DNA from: JBFWNZ01 sp050250795
GTDB lineage: Bacteria; Pseudomonadota; Alphaproteobacteria; UBA8366
Assembly: GCA_050250795.1 (NCBI GenBank)
Contig: JBFWNZ010000004.1
Span: 1 to 31,000 of the forward strand
Direction of reading: 5' to 3'
Length of the DNA stretch: 31,000 bases
In this document: piece by piece, positions 23,219 to 30,625 of the stretch
How positions within the stretch are numbered: position 1 is the first letter of the stretch
How the letters are laid out: each line of letters starts with the position of its first letter
The notes under the pieces: generated by a model
The model's input: the letters and a program-made list of their open reading frames with translations, nothing else
The model's database searches: none
What the model was told of the DNA's origin: nothing
Made by a program: the position numbers and the translations under genes

Positions 23219-24009
23219 GAGATGCCGGAATCCCGGCCGGCGAGATCCCGATAGGCATGCCAGGTGGCGTGCCCGATCAAGGGGAACAGCACGATCAGCC
23301 CGGCATAGAGCGTCGCCATGCCGACCGCGGTGAACAGCGCGATCAGGAACGCCCAGAGCAGCATCGGGCCCGGGTTGCGCCGCACGGCCTCGATCGACAG
23401 GAACACCGCGCTGAGCGCATCGCCGCCCGAAGCCAGCAGATGCGGCAGCGAGACCACGCTGATGGCAAAGACGGAAAAGGCCAGGACGGCCCCTGCCGCC
23501 ATGCCGACCATCAGGAAGGTCAGCCCGTCCATCGTCCAGAACAGGTCGTGGAAGAATTGTTCGGCCGGCGGAAACCCGGTGCCGAAGAACAGCGCGAACA
23601 GCAGGGTTGCGATCCGTACCCAGGCGAGCATCGACAGGACGAGGATCAGGCCCAGGAATCCGATCTGCGCCGGCGCGCGGGTCCGGACCAGCATGACGTT
23701 GCCGGCGGACACGGGCTCGCCGTTCTCGATCCGGCGGCTGATCTCGTACAGGCCCATCGCCAGTAGCGGCGCGATCTGCAGGAATCCCGCCGCCAGCGGC
23801 AGCACCAGCCAGTAGGCGCCGTGCAGAAGCACCGCGGCCGTCAGCACCCAGCTGGCTGCAAAAACGGCAAGGCCGTAACCGAGACTGAGCCCCGGCCGCC
23901 GCCACAGATCGCGCCAGCCTGCCGCCAGCCATATCCAAGGCTGCTCAAGGCCGACGGTACGGATTTCCGGCGCCATAGCGGGCGCAGCCGTGCCGGATGC
24001 AGCGTTCAT
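23215..24009 (-). CDS. DUF2189 integral membrane protein
   Basis: The protein has 264 residues and about six hydrophobic helices. It matches the DUF2189 pattern: GWRDLWRRPGLSLGYGLAVF, a central LLAMGLYEISRRIENGEP, and FPLIGHATWHAYRDL near the end. The function is unknown. In alphaproteobacteria these genes often sit near cbb3 oxidase clusters, so a role in respiration or its regulation is possible but unproven. The start at 24009 has GGGGGGAG 7 bases upstream, which decides it over a longer reading. The 3' end overlaps ccoS in a convergent arrangement. Confidence 0.85.
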   Translation of the reverse strand: MNAASGTAAPAMAPEIRTVGLEQPWIWLAAGWRDLWRRPGLSLGYGLAVFAASWVLTAAVLLHGAYWLVLPLAAGFLQIAPLLAMGLYEISRRIENGEPVSAGNVMLVRTRAPAQIGFLGLILVLSMLAWVRIATLLFALFFGTGFPPAEQFFHDLFWTMDGLTFLMVGMAAGAVLAFSVFAISVVSLPHLLASGGDALSAVFLSIEAVRRNPGPMLLWAFLIALFTAVGMATLYAGLIVLFPLIGHATWHAYRDLAGRDSGIS

Positions 24010-24077
24010 TCGCGTTCTCCCCCCTTCACGCGTCTTTGCCCGCCAGAATAGCATACCGCATGACGGTTCGCCGAGGA

Positions 24078-24785
24078 TCACCGGCGGCGTTCGCGCGCGA
24101 TGTCCTCCATCAATTCGAGCTGCACCTGCTGGATTTCGGTCAGGCGCTCCCACTGCCGGATCAGCAGGTGGTCCAGCTTCTCGTGCAGATGGCGGATTTC
24201 GAGCTCGGCCTTGAGGTTGACGCGGTAATCGTTCTGCGAGCGCAGCCGGTCCTTCGCCTCCTGGCGGCGCTGGCTCATCATGATCAGCGGCGCCTGGATG
24301 GCGGCGAGGCAGGACAGAACCAGATTGAGCAGGATGAAGGGGTAGGGGTCGAACCGGTCGGCAAACAGCAGCGGCAGCGTGTTCGCCACGATCCAGGCGC
24401 CCAATACGAAGGCGAAGCCGAGGATAAAGGTCCAACTGCCGCCGAACGAGGCCACCCGGTCCGCCAGCCGTTCGCCGAAGGGCAGCGCTTCGTCGAAATC
24501 GGCGTCGCTGTCCGTCGCCAGCATCTCCTGCCGCGCAAGGCTATCGACCACGGCATGCTCCAGCGCGCTGAGTTCGCCGCGCTCGTGGCCCAGAAGTTCC
24601 TGCACGTAACGGCGGCGGGCATCGTCGACATCGTTGCGGCAGACGAAACCCGTGCGGCCCCAATCGCTCCGGCGGCGGTCGAACTGCTCCGCCAGTTGCG
24701 GGCGGATCGCGTCGACCGGCACAAGCTGGCGGTGCGGAAAGGGCTGGCCGCAGACCCCGCAGGTCAGATGGTCGCTCTTGGACAT
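24078..24785 (-). CDS. DUF1003 membrane protein
   Basis: The protein has 235 residues. The N-terminal part holds a possible zinc site (C9-GV-C12 and C49). The DUF1003 core follows, with GERLADRVASFGGSWTFI and two transmembrane helices (about 118-140 and 149-170). NLVLSCLAAIQAPLIMMSQ is the most recognisable stretch. The C-terminal 60 residues are charged and probably coiled-coil. Function is unknown; a cytoplasmic membrane role is inferred. GGAGG lies 5 bases before ATG 24785. The gap to the DUF2189 gene is 68 bases, so they may be co-transcribed. Confidence 0.87.
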   Translation of the reverse strand: MSKSDHLTCGVCGQPFPHRQLVPVDAIRPQLAEQFDRRRSDWGRTGFVCRNDVDDARRRYVQELLGHERGELSALEHAVVDSLARQEMLATDSDADFDEALPFGERLADRVASFGGSWTFILGFAFVLGAWIVANTLPLLFADRFDPYPFILLNLVLSCLAAIQAPLIMMSQRRQEAKDRLRSQNDYRVNLKAELEIRHLHEKLDHLLIRQWERLTEIQQVQLELMEDIARERRR

Positions 24786-24995
24786 GCCGGCCTCCTCGTC
24801 CGCCGTCTGTTCCGTCGAACATGCCGAAGCGCCGGTCGGCGGGCAATACGCCCTGGCGGCGGAAACGCAGAAGCGGCTATCCGCCCGAGCGATGCGGCCG
24901 CGGGCGGAGCGGCGGTTGCGAACTGCCCCGCCCATCGGCCACAGTCGCTATCGGGGACCGGCGCCATCGGGAACCGGCGGATTCGGACGGCGGGC

Positions 24996-25979
24996 ATGCG
25001 GCTGCGGATTGCGACCTTCAACCTCGAGAGCCTGGACGATGCGCCGGGCCTCGACCCACCGCTGCCGCGGCGTCTCGCGGTCCTGCGCCCGATTCTGGAT
25101 CGTCTGGACGCCGATCTGCTGTGCCTCCAGGAGGTGAACGGCCAGTTGCCCGGAGGGCGCCAGCCGCGACAGCTCCTGGCGCTCGATGCGCTGCTCGCCG
25201 GCACGCCGCTGGGGGATTTTCACCGCGCGGCCACGCCGGGTCCGCATGGTGCACCGGCCGACAGGCACAATCTGGTGGTGCTCAGCCGCTGGCCGATCCT
25301 CGAGAGCCGGTCGCTGCGGCACGATCTGGTGCCGCCGCCGCTCTACAGGCCCGTGACCGCACTGCCCCCGTCGGCCGCCGCGGCGCCGGTGGAATGGGAC
25401 CGGCCGATCCTGCATGCCGCCATCGCGCTGCCCGGGGGGCGCCGGCTCGATCTCCTCAACCTGCATCTGCGCGCGCCTCTCGCGGCGCCGGTCGCCGGGC
25501 AGAAGCAGTCGTCCTTCGTATGGCGCAGCGCGGCGGGCTGGGCCGAGGGCTTCTATATCGCGGCGATGAAGCGCACCGGGCAGGCGCTGGAGGCGCGGCT
25601 GCTGGTCGACCGGCTGTTCGACGCCGATCCGGATGGGCTGATCGCGGTCGCGGGCGATCTCAACGCCGAGGCGCTGGAGACCCCGGTTCGCGCGATTCAG
25701 GCGGATGCGGAGGACACCGGCAACCCGGCGCTGGCGGGACGATCGCTGTCGGCGGTCGAGACCGGCGTGCCGGAAGCCGGCCGGTTTTCGGTCCTGCATC
25801 ATGGGCGCCGGCTGATGCTGGATCATCTGCTGGCGTCGCCGGCTCTGGCGCGGTGCTGCCGTCGGACGGACATCCTCAACGAAGGGCTCTTGGACGAATA
25901 TTTCGCCTATCTGGCGGGCCTGCACCCCGCGGCCTCCTTTCACGCGCCGGTGGTGGCGGAATTCGTCCTGCCCGACTGA
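24996..25979 (+). CDS. Endonuclease/exonuclease/phosphatase-fold hydrolase
   Basis: The protein has 327 residues. The EEP catalytic residues are in order: N9 (TFNLES), E46 (LQEV), H157 (LNLHLRAP), D221 and N223 (AGDLNAEA), and D276-H277 (LDHLLAS). The fold cleaves phosphodiesters in nucleic acids, phospholipids or inositol phosphates using Mg2+. The substrate cannot be read. There is no signal peptide, so a cytoplasmic location is likely. ATG 24996 puts the first strand of the fold at the N-terminus; its ribosome site is weak. It is divergent from the DUF1003 gene and converges on the flavoprotein 3 bases away. Confidence 0.85.
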   Translation: MRLRIATFNLESLDDAPGLDPPLPRRLAVLRPILDRLDADLLCLQEVNGQLPGGRQPRQLLALDALLAGTPLGDFHRAATPGPHGAPADRHNLVVLSRWPILESRSLRHDLVPPPLYRPVTALPPSAAAAPVEWDRPILHAAIALPGGRRLDLLNLHLRAPLAAPVAGQKQSSFVWRSAAGWAEGFYIAAMKRTGQALEARLLVDRLFDADPDGLIAVAGDLNAEALETPVRAIQADAEDTGNPALAGRSLSAVETGVPEAGRFSVLHHGRRLMLDHLLASPALARCCRRTDILNEGLLDEYFAYLAGLHPAASFHAPVVAEFVLPD

Positions 25980-25982
25980 CGG

Positions 25983-27182
25983 TCAGACGGCCATGCCGGC
26001 GCACCAGCCCGACGACCAGGCCCATTGGAAGTTGTAGCCGCCGAGCCAGCCGGTCACGTCGACCACCTCGCCGATGAAATAGAGCCCGGGCACGGACTTG
26101 GCCGCCATGGTCCGCGAATCCAGCGCGTTCGTATCGACGCCGCCGAGGGTGACCTCGGCGGTGCGGTAGCCTTCGCTGCCGGACGGGCGCACCCGCCAGC
26201 GGTTCACCCGCTCCGCGATCCCGCGCAGCGCCTTGTCGGACAGATCGGCGAGCGGGCCGGACGCGCCGAGTTCCTCGGCGATGCTGCGCGCCAGCCGCTT
26301 CGGCAGGACCTCCGCGAGGCAGGTCGCCGGCAATTGCCGGCCGCCGGCCTGTCGCGCGCGGCGCAGCATGTCGAAGACGTCGACCCCGGGCAGCAGCGCG
26401 ATGGCGATGTCGTCGCCCTCGCGCCAGTAGGAGGAGATTTGCAGAATGGCGGGTCCGCTCAACCCGCGATGGGTGAACAGCAGCGCTTCCCGGAACGCGG
26501 CGCCGCCGCACGCCGCCTCGGCCGCCACGGCGACGCCCGCGAGTGCCTTCGACTGCGCCAGCATGGCGTCCTCGAACACGAGCGGGACCAGCGCCGGCCG
26601 GGTTTCCGTGACGGGCACGCCGAAGCGCGCGGCCAGCCGGTAGCCGAAATCGCTGGCGCCCATTTTCGGGATCGACTTGCCGCCCGTCGCCACCACCAGG
26701 GACCGGCATCGGATCGGCGCGCCATCCGTCGACAGGGTCAGCGAAAAGCCGGTCTCGGTCCTGTCGACCCCGGTCACCGCCGTCGCCAGCCGCATGACGG
26801 CGCCGGCCTGCGCCATCTCCGTCAGCAGCAAGTCGATGATCTGCTGGGAGGAGCCGTCGCAGAACAACTGGCCCAGCGTCTTCTCGTGATAGGGGATGCC
26901 GTAACGCTCGACCAGGGCGATGAAGTCCTGGGCGGTATAGCGGCGAAGCGCGGAGATGCAGAAATGCGGGTTCCGCGACAGGAAATTATCCGGCCCGGCA
27001 TGCAGGTTGGTGAAGTTGCAGCGCCCCCCGCCGGAAATGCGGATCTTCTCGCCGGGCTTGGCGGCATGGTCGACGACCAGGACGGACCGGCCGCGTCGTG
27101 CGGCCTGCGCGGCGCACATCATCCCCGCCGCGCCGGCGCCGATGACGACCGCGTCCCAGCAATCCGGCGGTATGGCTCCCAT
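25983..27182 (-). CDS. BaiN/HI0933-type FAD-dependent oxidoreductase
   Basis: The protein has 399 residues, the usual family size. The FAD-binding loop VVIGAGAAGMMCA lies at 12-24. The family signature ISGGGRCNFTN follows near residue 50. VVATGGKSIPKMGASDFGY is the second nucleotide motif and GEVVDVTGWLGGYNFQWA closes the protein. Members are flavoproteins of the HI0933/YhiN group; BaiN acts on bile acids, but the general substrate is unknown. It starts 4 bases after the stop of the HExxH lipoprotein gene upstream, so they form an operon. Confidence 0.92.
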   Translation of the reverse strand: MGAIPPDCWDAVVIGAGAAGMMCAAQAARRGRSVLVVDHAAKPGEKIRISGGGRCNFTNLHAGPDNFLSRNPHFCISALRRYTAQDFIALVERYGIPYHEKTLGQLFCDGSSQQIIDLLLTEMAQAGAVMRLATAVTGVDRTETGFSLTLSTDGAPIRCRSLVVATGGKSIPKMGASDFGYRLAARFGVPVTETRPALVPLVFEDAMLAQSKALAGVAVAAEAACGGAAFREALLFTHRGLSGPAILQISSYWREGDDIAIALLPGVDVFDMLRRARQAGGRQLPATCLAEVLPKRLARSIAEELGASGPLADLSDKALRGIAERVNRWRVRPSGSEGYRTAEVTLGGVDTNALDSRTMAAKSVPGLYFIGEVVDVTGWLGGYNFQWAWSSGWCAGMAV

Positions 27183-27186
27183 GCGG

Positions 27187-27744
27187 TCAGTGTCGATTGG
27201 CCATCGCCCAGGCTGGCAGGTCGGTCGGGCCGTCGGCGGGGCAGGCGAGGCTGGCAAGGAACTGCTCGGGATCGCTTTGCAGGGACTGTTCGAAGGCATG
27301 CCCATGTTCGCGCATATAGGCGAACATCAGGCGATAGGCCTCCTGCTCCATGGCGGCGGTGCAGGCATAGCGGCGGCCGGATCGGTGCTGCATGTAGTGC
27401 ACCGTCTCATGCAGAAGCAGCGCCTGACCCCAGATGGAAAAGGGCCGCGTCTCCTCGGGAACGTAGATCGCCATGCCGTCATAGAGCGCGCCGGTGCGGG
27501 CGCCGCGGCGCAGCGACCCCGGCAGCATGACGCGCACGGCGGCGCCGGCGGACTGGATATCGGAAAGCGGGACCCAGGCGACCACGGGCCGCCGGTCCGG
27601 AAGCGGCAGGTCGGAATGGCCGGCGATCCAGCCCATCGCCGCATCGACCCGCGTCTGCGTGATCGGGTCGGCCCTCATGCCCGTCGAGATCGTCTGACAG
27701 CCGGCGATCATCATCGCCAGAAGCGCGCATGCGACAGCCCGCAT
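27187..27744 (-). CDS. Lipoprotein with a HExxH metalloprotease-like motif
   Basis: The protein has 185 residues. The signal peptide (RAVACALLAMM) ends in the lipobox IAGC with C16 as lipidated cysteine. LLLHETVHYMQH (110-120) contains HExxH with H112, E113 and H116, and a possible third ligand is E133 or a nearby acidic residue (EQEAY). This looks like a small DUF6647-type zincin anchored to the envelope; activity is not established. GGGGGAG lies 7 bases before the ATG. It is followed 4 bases later by the flavoprotein gene. The divergent gap upstream (154 bases) contains a perfect TTGACA at 27818-27823 with no matching -10. Confidence 0.8.
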   Translation of the reverse strand: MRAVACALLAMMIAGCQTISTGMRADPITQTRVDAAMGWIAGHSDLPLPDRRPVVAWVPLSDIQSAGAAVRVMLPGSLRRGARTGALYDGMAIYVPEETRPFSIWGQALLLHETVHYMQHRSGRRYACTAAMEQEAYRLMFAYMREHGHAFEQSLQSDPEQFLASLACPADGPTDLPAWAMANRH

Positions 27745-27898
27745 CGCGGCTCTCCCCCATCGCTCCCACCCGCGTTCTTTCTATCGTGGCGGACAGGGAG
27801 CGGCAATGGGGCGGCGCTTGACAGGCACATCGGTCGCAGGCCTCCTCTTGCCGAGGGGCGAGCGGTGCCGGAGAGGCGCCATATGCGGAGTATGGGAC

Positions 27899-28423
27899 AT
27901 GCGATTCATGGCGCTGTTGCCGGTTCTGTTTCTGGTATTGCCGTCCGTTCAGCCGGTCCGGGCGGAAGGGGTGGTGTTTCTCACGCGCCATGCCGAGAAG
28001 AGCCTGGACGTGCCGGGCGATGCGGCGCCGCTTCTGCATGAGGGGGAGGACCGGGCCCAGACGCTGGGCCGGATGCTTGCGGACACGGGCATCGACGAAT
28101 TGATTACCACCGACGCGCTTCGCAGCCGTCAGACCGGTGCGCCCTTCGCCGAACTCGCCGGGGTGAAGCCGCAGGTGATGACCCGCGATCAGCAGGTGGA
28201 GTTTGCCGCGCGGCTGCGCCAGAATCCGGATGCGAAGGATCGCCTCATCGTCGGCCATACCCGCAATATTCCCCGCATTCTCGACGCGCTCGGCGTGCCC
28301 GGGGGGGCGGAGGTCAAGCTCGATGCGGCGACGGACTATGACAACCTGTTCATCGTTCAGATGTATCCGAACCGCCCCGCGAGCATGGTGCGTATCCGCT
28401 ACCAGACCGTGGAGAAGCACTGA
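27899..28423 (+). CDS. Secreted histidine phosphatase family protein
   Basis: The protein has 174 residues. Residues 1-22 form a signal peptide (MRFMALLPVLFLVLPSVQPVRA), so the mature enzyme is periplasmic or exported. The catalytic RHG-type motif reads LTRHAEK with R30 and the phospho-accepting H31. SRQT (76-79) and VGHTRN with H120 complete the site. The small size and SixA-like core do not define the substrate. GGAG lies 8 bases before ATG 27899. An upstream in-frame ATG at 27806 would bury the signal peptide. It converges on the deaminase gene. Confidence 0.88.
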   Translation: MRFMALLPVLFLVLPSVQPVRAEGVVFLTRHAEKSLDVPGDAAPLLHEGEDRAQTLGRMLADTGIDELITTDALRSRQTGAPFAELAGVKPQVMTRDQQVEFAARLRQNPDAKDRLIVGHTRNIPRILDALGVPGGAEVKLDAATDYDNLFIVQMYPNRPASMVRIRYQTVEKH

Positions 28424-28475
28424 GGGCCGCGGCAAGGCGGTGACGGTGCCGCCGGCCTTCTGAACGGGCCTCGGC

Positions 28476-28925
28476 TCAGGCCTGCGACAGGGTGCCGATA
28501 TCCTCGTTCCAGAGCTCCGGCCGTGCGGCGATGAACTCGCGCATGAGGGCGATGCACTCTGGGTCCTGGAGAATCTCCAGCACCACGCCGCGCTCCCGCA
28601 GCAGGGCTTCCTCGCCCATGAATGTGCGGTTCTCGCCGATCACCACTCTCGGAATCCTGTAGAGCAGGATGGCGCCGCTGCACATCGGGCAGGGCGAGAG
28701 CGTGGTGTACAGCGTGGTTTCGCGGCAGATCGCGGGTGACAGACGCCCGGCATTCTCCAGGGCGTCCATCTCGCCATGCAGGATGGCGCTGCCCTTTTGG
28801 ACCCGCCGGTTGTGTCCGCGACCGATGATCCGGCCGTCATGGACGATGACCGACCCGATGGGGATGCCCCCTTCTCCCAGGCCGTGACGCGCCTCGGCAA
28901 TGGCGGCCTGCATGAATTCGTCCAT
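28476..28925 (-). CDS. Cytosine deaminase of the yeast Fcy1 type
   Basis: The protein has 149 residues of the cytidine-deaminase fold. Zinc ligands are H50 (HGEMDALENAGRL), C79 and C82 (LSPCPMCSGA), with E52 the proton shuttle. It resembles yeast cytosine deaminase along its length from memory: GRGHN, QKGSAILHGE, TTLYTTLSPC, IPRVVIGEN and the C-terminal WNEDIG. Residues matching the yeast substrate pocket are present (N39, F102, W139, D142). Cytosine to uracil is therefore the best guess for the reaction; a guanine or nucleoside substrate is the alternative. It is unlike bacterial CodA, which belongs to another superfamily. Its upstream flank (28926-29150) has no gene. Confidence 0.85.
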   Translation of the reverse strand: MDEFMQAAIAEARHGLGEGGIPIGSVIVHDGRIIGRGHNRRVQKGSAILHGEMDALENAGRLSPAICRETTLYTTLSPCPMCSGAILLYRIPRVVIGENRTFMGEEALLRERGVVLEILQDPECIALMREFIAARPELWNEDIGTLSQA

Positions 28926-29030
28926 GCTTCATCCCAGTGGCTGCATGCGGAGCGGATGTTTGCTGCGTATGCGGAAAGTATCACGCCTTTTCACGAGCGG
29001 CACGAAAGGCGATTCTGCATCCGGAACAGA

Positions 29031-29078
29031 TGGCGGATGCAACCGGGATTGAACCTCTGTCCGTTGCGATGTCAACCT
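29031..29078 (-). other. Decayed tRNA-Val 3'-half-like fragment
   Basis: The minus strand matches 36 of 48 positions, without gaps, to the tRNA-Val(GAC) 3' fragment at 30401-30448. The match runs from the anticodon loop (TTGACAT) through the T-loop (GGTTCAATCCC) to the terminal CCA. Similarity stops exactly at the CCA. The T-stem and acceptor pairs are broken and no 5' half is present, so it cannot be a working tRNA. It is probably an old integration scar. Confidence 0.55.
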
Positions 29079-29150
29079 AGCCGCCGGGCGGTCCCGGCGG
29101 ACCATGCGTGCGGGGCGCCGCACACGATGCGGCGGGAAAGGCGGCGGAAG

Positions 29151-29924
29151 ATGCGACGGCTGGATGGCAAGGTTGCGCTGATCACGGGAAGCGGCGGGGG
29201 CATCGGGGCGGAGATCGCCGCGCTGTTCTGTGCCGAGGGAGCGGCCGTTCTGCTCGTCGATGCCGATCCGAAGGGCCTTGAGCGTGTTGCGGCGGGAATC
29301 GGGGACGCGGTGCCGGCGGCGCGTGTCGAGGGGTTCGTCGCCGATGTCTCCGACGCCGCCGCCGCATCCGATGCCGTCGGCCGGGCCGTTGCCGCCTATG
29401 GGCAACTGGACGTTCTGGTCAACAACGCGGGCATCCGCAACTACGCGTCGATTGCGGAATCGTCGCCGGACGAGTGGGACTCGGTCTACCGCGTCAACCT
29501 GTTCGGATACGTCAATTACTGCCGCGCGGCGGTGCCGGCATTGCGGGCCGCCGGCAAGGGCAGCATCGTCAACATCTCGTCCAGCTATGCCGTCACCGGC
29601 CGCAAGGGCATGGCCATCTACGATTCGACCAAGGCGGCGATCCTGGCTCTCACGCGCTCGCTCGCCTGCGAGGAAGCGGCGCAGGGGATACGGGTGAACG
29701 CCGTGTGTCCCGGTTCGACGATGACGGACTTCCACATCGAACGGGCGAGGCGCGCCGGCAAGTCGGTCGAGGAACTGTCCCGCGAGCGGAGCGACCGGTC
29801 GATCCTGGGCCGCTGGGCCACGCCGCGGGAGATCGCGCTGCCGGTCCTGTGGCTGGCATCGGACGAAGGGTCGTACATCACCGGCACGACGCTGATGGTC
29901 GACGGAGGAACGCATGCCATGTGA
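29151..29924 (+). CDS. Short-chain dehydrogenase/reductase, probably NAD-linked
   Basis: The protein is a classical 257-residue SDR. ITGSGGGIG (11-19) is the nucleotide loop. D38 at the end of strand 2 (LLVDADP) favours NAD(H). NNAG lies at 91-94, and the catalytic residues are S144, Y157 and K161 (YDSTK). ITGTTLMVDGG ends the fold. GGCGGAAG precedes ATG 29151. Sugar, sterol or alcohol substrates cannot be distinguished. It is followed 45 bases later by a cupin gene on the same strand. Both lie between the two tRNA-Val fragments, so the pair may be an acquired metabolic module. Confidence 0.9.
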   Translation: MRRLDGKVALITGSGGGIGAEIAALFCAEGAAVLLVDADPKGLERVAAGIGDAVPAARVEGFVADVSDAAAASDAVGRAVAAYGQLDVLVNNAGIRNYASIAESSPDEWDSVYRVNLFGYVNYCRAAVPALRAAGKGSIVNISSSYAVTGRKGMAIYDSTKAAILALTRSLACEEAAQGIRVNAVCPGSTMTDFHIERARRAGKSVEELSRERSDRSILGRWATPREIALPVLWLASDEGSYITGTTLMVDGGTHAM

Positions 29925-29969
29925 CGCCTTGGGCCCGAACCGGACGGATCCGTTCCCGGGGAACGCATC

Positions 29970-30344
29970 ATGACGCCCGATCTGTCCTCGCAACTGGTCA
30001 CGGTCGCCGACCTGGAATGGAAGCCGACCAAATATCCGGGTATCGCGACGAAGCTGCTGTTCCGCGATGCGGCGACGGGGATGTTCACCGCCCTGTTCAA
30101 ATGGGAGCCGGGCGCCGTGCTGCCGCTGCACGAGCATGTGCTGACCGAGCAGACTTTCGTGCTGGAGGGCAGCTTCGAGGACGATGACGGCGTCGTGACG
30201 GCGGGCAATTACGTGCACCGGCCGGCCGGCAGCCGGCACAGCGCCACCTCCAGGACCGGTGCGGTGATCCTGTCGTTCTTCCTCAAGCCGAACGTCTTCT
30301 TCAACGAAGACGGGACGGCGGAGGAATTCTCCGCCGCACGGTGA
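29970..30344 (+). CDS. Single-domain cupin protein
   Basis: The protein has 124 residues. The two cupin motifs are visible: PLHEHVLTEQTFVLEG with H54, H56 and E60, and AGNYVHRPAGSRHSA with H90. These form the usual 3-His/1-Glu metal site. It resembles ChrR-like cupins and small oxygenase or isomerase cupins; no regulator domain is attached. It is co-directional with the SDR 45 bases upstream and may act on the same compound. The ribosome site before ATG 29970 is weak (GGGGAACGC). Confidence 0.82.
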   Translation: MTPDLSSQLVTVADLEWKPTKYPGIATKLLFRDAATGMFTALFKWEPGAVLPLHEHVLTEQTFVLEGSFEDDDGVVTAGNYVHRPAGSRHSATSRTGAVILSFFLKPNVFFNEDGTAEEFSAAR

Positions 30345-30400
30345 CGGCGCGGCCTGCATCGACCGTGCACGCCTGCGGTTTGCTATTGCCGAGGGTTAAA

Positions 30401-30448
30401 TGGTGGGCGCGACAGGGATTGAACCTGTGACCCCTACGATGTCAGCGT
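30401..30448 (-). other. tRNA-Val(GAC) 3' fragment, integration attachment site
   Basis: The minus strand reads as the 3' part of a tRNA ending in CCA. The acceptor 3' strand is CGCGCCC-A-CCA. The T-stem ACAGG/CCTGT pairs perfectly around TTCAATC, the variable loop is GGGTC, and the anticodon loop CTGACAT contains GAC (Val). The 5' half is missing and position 28 no longer pairs with 42, so identity to a tRNA ends in the anticodon arm. An integrase gene begins 178 bases away. This is the expected displaced tRNA end (attL or attR) of an integrated element. Confidence 0.82.
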
Positions 30449-30460
30449 CGGTCGATACAC

Positions 30461-30500
30461 TTTCCGATTGTTTCCGTCAGTTTCCGTCAGTTTCCGGATC
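30461..30500 (+). repeat. Four tandem 10-bp TTTCCG repeats
   Basis: The units begin TTTCCG at 30461, 30471, 30481 and 30491. The second and third are identical (TTTCCGTCAG). Further TTTCC(A/G) copies lie at 30534, 30554 and 30564, the last two again 10 bases apart. The one-helical-turn spacing beside an attachment site suggests arm-type integrase or excisionase binding sites. Confidence 0.7.
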
Positions 30501-30625
30501 GTTGATTTTCCTGCGAAAAATAGCGCACACTGCTTTCCAAGGTTGTCATTCATTTTCCGCTATTTTCCGTGCATGTGCTGACATAGCGCTTACATGGCAT
30601 CCGGCGGACCATATCCGGTAGAGGC

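Noticed and set aside
27818..27840. Sigma-70 promoter for the histidine phosphatase
   Set aside because: TTGACA is perfect but no TATAAT-like hexamer follows at 16-18 bases.
29006..29078. Functional tRNA at the 29031 fragment
   Set aside because: The T-stem has mismatches at two central pairs, the anticodon stem does not pair and no 5' half exists.
30401..30475. Intact tRNA-Val gene on the minus strand
   Set aside because: The 3' half folds well, but bases beyond 30448 give no D-arm and no GGGCGCG acceptor strand, so it is only a fragment.
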